Assembly: GCA_003161205.1 (NCBI GenBank)
Contig: PMOU01000128.1
Span: forward strand, 536-9,723
From: Actinomycetota bacterium
GTDB lineage: Bacteria > Actinomycetota > Actinomycetes > Streptosporangiales > Streptosporangiaceae
Length of the DNA stretch: 9,188 bases
Reading direction: 5' to 3'
The notes below the pieces were generated by a model. The model worked only from the letters and a program-made list of their open reading frames with translations, was not told where the DNA came from and made no database searches. Positions 5,844 to 9,188 of the stretch are shown piece after piece. Each line of letters opens with the position of its first letter. The stretch's first letter is position 1. The position numbers were made by a program, and so were the translations under genes.

Positions 5844-7333
5844 ACCGGGCGTTGCGCCGGATCTCGATCGGCGTCCTGGTGATGTTCCTGCTGCTGCTCG
5901 TCAACGTCAACTACCTGCAGGGCGTCGAGCCTGCCAGCCTGGCCACCGAGCCGGGCAACTCGCGCGCCTTCTACGCGACCCAGAATCAGTACGAACGCGG
6001 CAGCATCGTCACCTCCGACGGAGTGACGATCGCGGCATCCAAGCCGAGCAGCAATTCTGACGATTCGATCAAGTACCAGCGGTCTTATCCCCTGGGCGAG
6101 GAGTACGCGCCGGTCACCGGGTACGACACGCTCTACAGCCAGACCGGGATCGAGGCGGCCGAGAACCCGCTGCTGTCCGGGAACGACTCCGCGCTTGACG
6201 TCCGGAAGATCATCGACCTGATCACCGGCAAGACGACGAAGGGCGCCACGATTCAGGTCACGATCAACTCCGCGGCGCAGAACGCGGCCTGGCAGGCGCT
6301 CGAGGCGACCGGCAAGCCCGGCGGGGTGGTGGCGATCGACCCGAGCACGGGGAAGATCCTCGCCATGGCCTCCTACCCCAGCTACAACCCGAACCTGCTC
6401 GCCACCCACGACAGCACGCAGCTGGTCAAGGCCGATAATGAGCTGCTGCGCGCCGCGGGCAACCCGCTGCTGAATCGCACGACCCAGGCCACGTACCCGC
6501 CCGGCTCCACGTTCAAGATCGTCACGAGCTCGGCGCTGCTGACGCAGGATCCGAGCACCACGGTCAACACCAACGTCGCCTCGCCGACTACTCTGACCCT
6601 CCCGCAGACCACTCACGTGCTCACCAACGACGACGGGGAAGCATGCGGCAACGGGAGCGGGCAGGCGCCGCTGATCACCGCCTTCGCCCAGTCCTGCGAC
6701 ACCACCTTCGGCAAGATCGGGATGGACCTCGGCGGGTCGGCCCTGAACGCCATGGCCGAGAAGTTCGGCGTGAACGACGCGAACCTGACCATTCCGCTGG
6801 GCGTGACCAAGAGCAACTACACCATCCCGCCGAGCCCGCCGCTGACCGCCTACTCGGCCATCGGCCAGTTCGACGATGCCGTCAGCCCGCTGCAGGAGGC
6901 CATGTTCGCCGCGGCGATCGCCAACGGCGGGACGCTGATGAAGCCGTACCTGGTGCAGCAGGTGACGGCCAGCGACCTGAGCACGGTGACCGCGACCACG
7001 CCGTCCGTACTGAGCCAGCCGGTCTCGGCATCCGTCGCATCTGATGTGCAGCAGATGATGCGTGCCGTGGTGCAGGATCCCGACGGCACCGGCTACGCCT
7101 TTAACGCCCAGGCCGAGGACGGCATCGTGATCGCGGGCAAGACCGGGACCGCGCAGAACGGCGCGAACAACACCGGGCTCGATGACGCCGCCTTCACCTC
7201 TTTTGCCCCTTACGGCAACCCGAAGATCGCGGTGGGCGTCATAATCCAGGGCGGCGGTTACGGAGCCACCGCGGCCGCACCCATCGCCGTGCAGGTCATC
7301 AAGGCGTACCTGGCCACCCTGGGGATCAAGTGA
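5840..7333 (+). CDS. pbpA: PbpA, class B penicillin-binding protein (D,D-transpeptidase)
   Basis: A 497-residue protein, close to M. tuberculosis PbpA (491). A single membrane anchor (residues about 9-26) is followed by a pre-transpeptidase region with AFYATQNQYERGSIVTSDG and a transpeptidase domain (about 160-490). The nucleophile motif is S223-T-F-K226, the second motif is S285-C-D287 and the third is K434-T-G436. SxN is the usual form of the second motif; here Asn is Asp, as I recall for some MrdA/PBP2 proteins. The enzyme cross-links peptidoglycan outside the membrane and is the beta-lactam target. It needs a SEDS partner, here the adjacent rodA. In mycobacteria PbpA acts in division and is a PknB substrate. 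The GTG start overlaps the rodA TGA by 4 bases (GTGA) with AGGTGG 10 bases upstream; the stop overlaps pknA in the same way. Confidence 0.95.
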   Translation: MNRALRRISIGVLVMFLLLLVNVNYLQGVEPASLATEPGNSRAFYATQNQYERGSIVTSDGVTIAASKPSSNSDDSIKYQRSYPLGEEYAPVTGYDTLYSQTGIEAAENPLLSGNDSALDVRKIIDLITGKTTKGATIQVTINSAAQNAAWQALEATGKPGGVVAIDPSTGKILAMASYPSYNPNLLATHDSTQLVKADNELLRAAGNPLLNRTTQATYPPGSTFKIVTSSALLTQDPSTTVNTNVASPTTLTLPQTTHVLTNDDGEACGNGSGQAPLITAFAQSCDTTFGKIGMDLGGSALNAMAEKFGVNDANLTIPLGVTKSNYTIPPSPPLTAYSAIGQFDDAVSPLQEAMFAAAIANGGTLMKPYLVQQVTASDLSTVTATTPSVLSQPVSASVASDVQQMMRAVVQDPDGTGYAFNAQAEDGIVIAGKTGTAQNGANNTGLDDAAFTSFAPYGNPKIAVGVIIQGGGYGATAAAPIAVQVIKAYLATLGIK

Positions 7334-8706
7334 GCGACTATCTGCTGGCCGGCCGGTACCGGCTAACCGACCGCATCGCGGCAGGCGGCATGGGCGAGGT
7401 GTGGCGCGGCCAGGATGAGCTGCTCAACCGCGCCGTCGCGGTCAAGCTGCTGCCGACGGGACGGGCCGGCGACGAGGCGTTCCTGGCCCGGTTCCGGGCC
7501 GAGGCGCGCTACGCCGCCAGCCTGTCCCATCCGGGCATCGCCCGGGTCTACGACTACGGCGAGTCGTCGGAGTTCGGCGGCGCCTACCTGATCATGGAAC
7601 TGGTCGACGGCGACCCGCTGTCCGCGATCCTGGCCCGGATAGGCCGGCTCTCCCCCGATGCCACCCTGGACATCGTCAGCCAGTCAGCCCGGGCCCTCGA
7701 CGCCGCGCACGAGGCCGGCATCGTGCACCGCGACATCAAGCCGGGCAACCTGCTCGTCGCAACGGACGGCACCGTCAAGATCACTGATTTCGGCATCGCG
7801 ACCGCGGTCCGCGCGGCCCAGGCGGCGCACCTGACCGAGACCGGCATGGTGATGGGCACGGCCATGTACGTCTCGCCCGAGCAGGCCACCGGCCAGCCGG
7901 TGAACGACGCCTCGGACATCTACTCGCTCGGTGTGGTCGCTTACGAGTGCCTGGTCGGTCATCCGCCGTTCACCGCCCGCGAGCCGCTGGCCATCGCGTT
8001 CGCCCACAAGCATGAGCCGGTGCCCGCCCTGCCGCCTGACGTGCCCCCGGCCGTCAGCGATCTGGTCTACGACATGCTGGCCAAGAGCCCCGAAGACCGG
8101 CCCGCCAGCGCCCGGGCGGTCGCCGACCGCGCCGACATGCTGCGAGACGCCCTGACCCTGGGCGATTCCGGACGGGCAGCCGACTATTCGGGCGCGACCA
8201 GGGCAGACCTGCCCGCGGCGGCGACCGGCGCCCTGCTCGGCGGCGCGGCGGCCGGCGGCTTCCCGCCCGACGGGCACCGACGGGCACCGGGCGGCGCGAG
8301 CGGCGCGCGGCAGCGCCGCCGGTTCGTGACCGCGGGGGCGACGGCGGTACTGTGCGCCATCGCCGTGGGGGTCGGCCTGTACGTTAGCGGTCATATCGCG
8401 AGCCAGCCCAACGGGATCGTGAGCAACACGGCGCCGCCGAGCAGGTCGTCAAGCGCCACACCTTCGCGTCGCGCCAGCCAGCACCCCACGCCGACGCCTA
8501 GTGTGGTAATCACGCAGCCGACAACATCGGCCAGTCCTGTCGTCAGCACGCAGCCAGTGAGGACCGTGAAACCGACACCGACCCATAAGTCACCGCCGAC
8601 GACACCGCCGGCGACCCAGACAGCGACGACACCGCCGACGAGCGCGCCGCCAACGACAACGCCGCCGACGAGCGCGCCGCCGACGACAACGCCGCCGACG
8701 ACGTAG
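7330..8706 (+). CDS. pknA: PknA, transmembrane Ser/Thr protein kinase
   Basis: A 458-residue protein. Residues about 10-272 form a Hanks-type kinase domain: glycine loop AAGGMGEVW, ATP lysine K39, catalytic loop H133-R-D135-I-K137-P-G-N140, D153-F-G metal motif, activation segment ending in YVSPEQ, and DIYSLGVVAYECLVG. The T169-E-T171-G-M-V-M-G-T segment corresponds to the autophosphorylated TxTG of mycobacterial PknA. A Gly/Ala/Arg-rich juxtamembrane linker (273-330) leads to one membrane segment (about 332-352). The outside part (353-458) has no PASTA repeats; it is a Ser/Thr/Pro-rich stalk ending in 10-residue repeats. All catalytic residues are present. PknA and PknB regulate cell shape and division in actinobacteria. 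The GTG overlaps the pbpA TGA by 4 bases with GGGG 5 bases upstream. The protein is somewhat longer than M. tuberculosis PknA (431), and the extra length lies in the external stalk. Confidence 0.94.
   Translation: MSDYLLAGRYRLTDRIAAGGMGEVWRGQDELLNRAVAVKLLPTGRAGDEAFLARFRAEARYAASLSHPGIARVYDYGESSEFGGAYLIMELVDGDPLSAILARIGRLSPDATLDIVSQSARALDAAHEAGIVHRDIKPGNLLVATDGTVKITDFGIATAVRAAQAAHLTETGMVMGTAMYVSPEQATGQPVNDASDIYSLGVVAYECLVGHPPFTAREPLAIAFAHKHEPVPALPPDVPPAVSDLVYDMLAKSPEDRPASARAVADRADMLRDALTLGDSGRAADYSGATRADLPAAATGALLGGAAAGGFPPDGHRRAPGGASGARQRRRFVTAGATAVLCAIAVGVGLYVSGHIASQPNGIVSNTAPPSRSSSATPSRRASQHPTPTPSVVITQPTTSASPVVSTQPVRTVKPTPTHKSPPTTPPATQTATTPPTSAPPTTTPPTSAPPTTTPPTT
8626..8703 (+). repeat. 30-base tandem repeat coding for the Thr/Pro tail of PknA
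   Basis: Two and a half copies of a 30-base unit encode TTPPTSAPPT, TTPPTSAPPT and TTPPTT (residues 433-458), ending directly at the stop codon. Copies differ at single positions only (aca or acg, cca or ccg), so the duplication looks recent or is maintained by slippage. Proline and threonine spacing suggests an extended, wall-spanning stalk that could be O-mannosylated; this is inference. Confidence 0.85.
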
Positions 8707-8754
8707 ACCTAGAGAACTAGAAATAACCCAGGGTGGTTTGGCACAGTGCGAGAT
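8707..8754 (+). promoter_or_regulatory. pknA-pknB intergenic gap, possible internal promoter or operon joint
   Basis: This 48-base gap breaks the chain of 4-base overlaps found upstream. Its first part is AT-richer (8709-8726, with CTAG-AGAA-CTAG at 8709-8720), which is unusual because CTAG is rare in GC-rich DNA. The 4-base arms are too short for a terminator and no T-run follows. I see no clear -35/-10 pair; an internal promoter for pknB is possible but unproven. Confidence 0.3.
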
Positions 8755-9188
8755 ATGACACAGCCCCGTCTACTCGGCGGCCGCTACGAGCTCGATGGCG
8801 TAGTGGGCCGCGGCGGCATGGCCGAGGTCTACCGGGCGCGCGATATCCGGCTCGACCGGATCGTCGCGATCAAGACCCTCCGCGCCGACCTGGCCAGGGA
8901 CCAGATATTCCAGGCGAGGTTCCGCCGGGAGGCCCAGTCGGCGGCCTCGCTGAACCACCCGTCCATCGTCGCGGTCTACGACACCGGCGAGGACATGGCC
9001 ACCGGTGTCCCCGTGCCGTACATCGTGATGGAGTACGTGGACGGCCGCACCGTGCGCGACCTGCTGCAAGAAGGTCACCGGCTGCTCCCCGAGCGGTCGC
9101 TCGAGATCATCGACGGCGTCCTGCGCGCCCTTGACTACAGCCACCAGGCCGGCATCGTGCACCGCGACATCAAGCCCGGCAACGTGAT
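8755..9188 (+). CDS. pknB: PknB, Ser/Thr protein kinase, N-terminal part (3' end off window)
   Basis: This hand-translated frame is open from ATG 8755 to the right edge (144 codons). It gives the N-lobe and first part of the C-lobe of a Hanks-type kinase: start MTQPRLLGGRYELDG, glycine loop VGRGGMAEVY (18-26), ATP lysine K40 in VAIKTLRADLARD, RFRREAQSAASLNHPSIVAVY, hinge VMEYVDG, and catalytic loop H136-R-D138-I-K140-P-G-N143, where the window ends. This closely follows PknB of M. tuberculosis (LRADLARD, RFRREAQ, LNHPAIVAVYDTGE, PYIVMEYVDG), and it sits in the PknB position. The full protein should continue with a DFG motif, a membrane segment and external PASTA repeats that sense muropeptides; these lie outside the window. 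An in-frame GTG at 8746 is an alternative start, with CAGGGTGG about 9 bases upstream, better than the weak GAGAT before ATG 8755. The family consensus fits 8755. Confidence 0.93.
   Translation, partial: MTQPRLLGGRYELDGVVGRGGMAEVYRARDIRLDRIVAIKTLRADLARDQIFQARFRREAQSAASLNHPSIVAVYDTGEDMATGVPVPYIVMEYVDGRTVRDLLQEGHRLLPERSLEIIDGVLRALDYSHQAGIVHRDIKPGNV

Noticed and set aside
5540..6616. Long minus-strand open frame (358 codons) opposite rodA/pbpA
   Set aside because: Same shadow character with no domain; the plus strand codes for clear RodA and PbpA motifs.
8271..8290. Direct repeat CGGGCACCG(A/G) in the pknA juxtamembrane region
   Set aside because: Two adjacent 10-base copies in a low-complexity linker; the frame is intact on both sides, so there is no sign of a functional element.
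8709..8720. CTAG-AGAA-CTAG as a terminator after pknA
   Set aside because: The 4-base arms are too short, there is little GC in the stem and no T-run follows.
8733..9134. Plus-strand frame of 133 codons at the right end
   Set aside because: Arg/Pro-rich shadow of pknB, which is open to the window edge in the neighbouring frame.
1..9188. CRISPR array, insertion sequence, transposase or phage genes
   Set aside because: I searched both strands by eye and saw no spaced repeats, transposase motifs or phage proteins.

Overview
The window is very GC-rich with dense coding, G/C-ended codons and GTG/TTG starts. It carries the cell-wall growth and division signalling cluster typical of actinomycetes. 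The organism is therefore a high-GC actinobacterium. Short FhaA, and the N-terminal sequence of PknB, look more like a Streptomyces/Streptosporangium-type lineage than Mycobacterium, but that placement is inference.

Left part (1 to about 1400): this is the variable, accessory side. It holds, on the minus strand, the N-terminal two thirds of a PAS-GAF sensor protein that runs off the left edge. Next comes a 30-codon minus-strand remnant of the C-terminus of an FAD-linked (glycolate/lactate oxidase type) dehydrogenase, then an AT-richer patch of about 70 bases with promoter-like sequence. A plus-strand universal stress protein gene follows, whose reading frame runs into the 3' end of a tRNA gene. 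That minus-strand gene (1383-1465) is tRNA-Leu with anticodon CAG.

Right part (1550 to the end): one long plus-strand operon, fhaA - fhaB - pstP - rodA - pbpA - pknA - pknB (pknB is cut by the right edge). Four successive junctions from fhaB to pknA are 4-base start/stop overlaps (ATGA or GTGA), so translation is probably coupled. The fhaA-fhaB gap is 21 bases and the pknA-pknB gap is 48 bases.

How the genes work together (established for this family): PknA and PknB are membrane Ser/Thr kinases that phosphorylate envelope-growth proteins, and PstP is the membrane PP2C phosphatase that reverses this. FhaA and FhaB read phosphothreonine through FHA domains and link kinase state to peptidoglycan precursor export and the divisome. 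RodA (SEDS glycosyltransferase) and PbpA (class B transpeptidase) polymerise and cross-link peptidoglycan. The gene order, and a tRNA-Leu next to fhaA, match my memory of Mycobacterium tuberculosis.

I did not find a new system here. The core is a well-known conserved locus. The points most worth a second look are the decayed oxidase end and the stress-protein/tRNA overlap on the left, the SxD motif in PbpA, the cysteine pair in the PstP ectodomain, and the Thr/Pro repeat tail of PknA.
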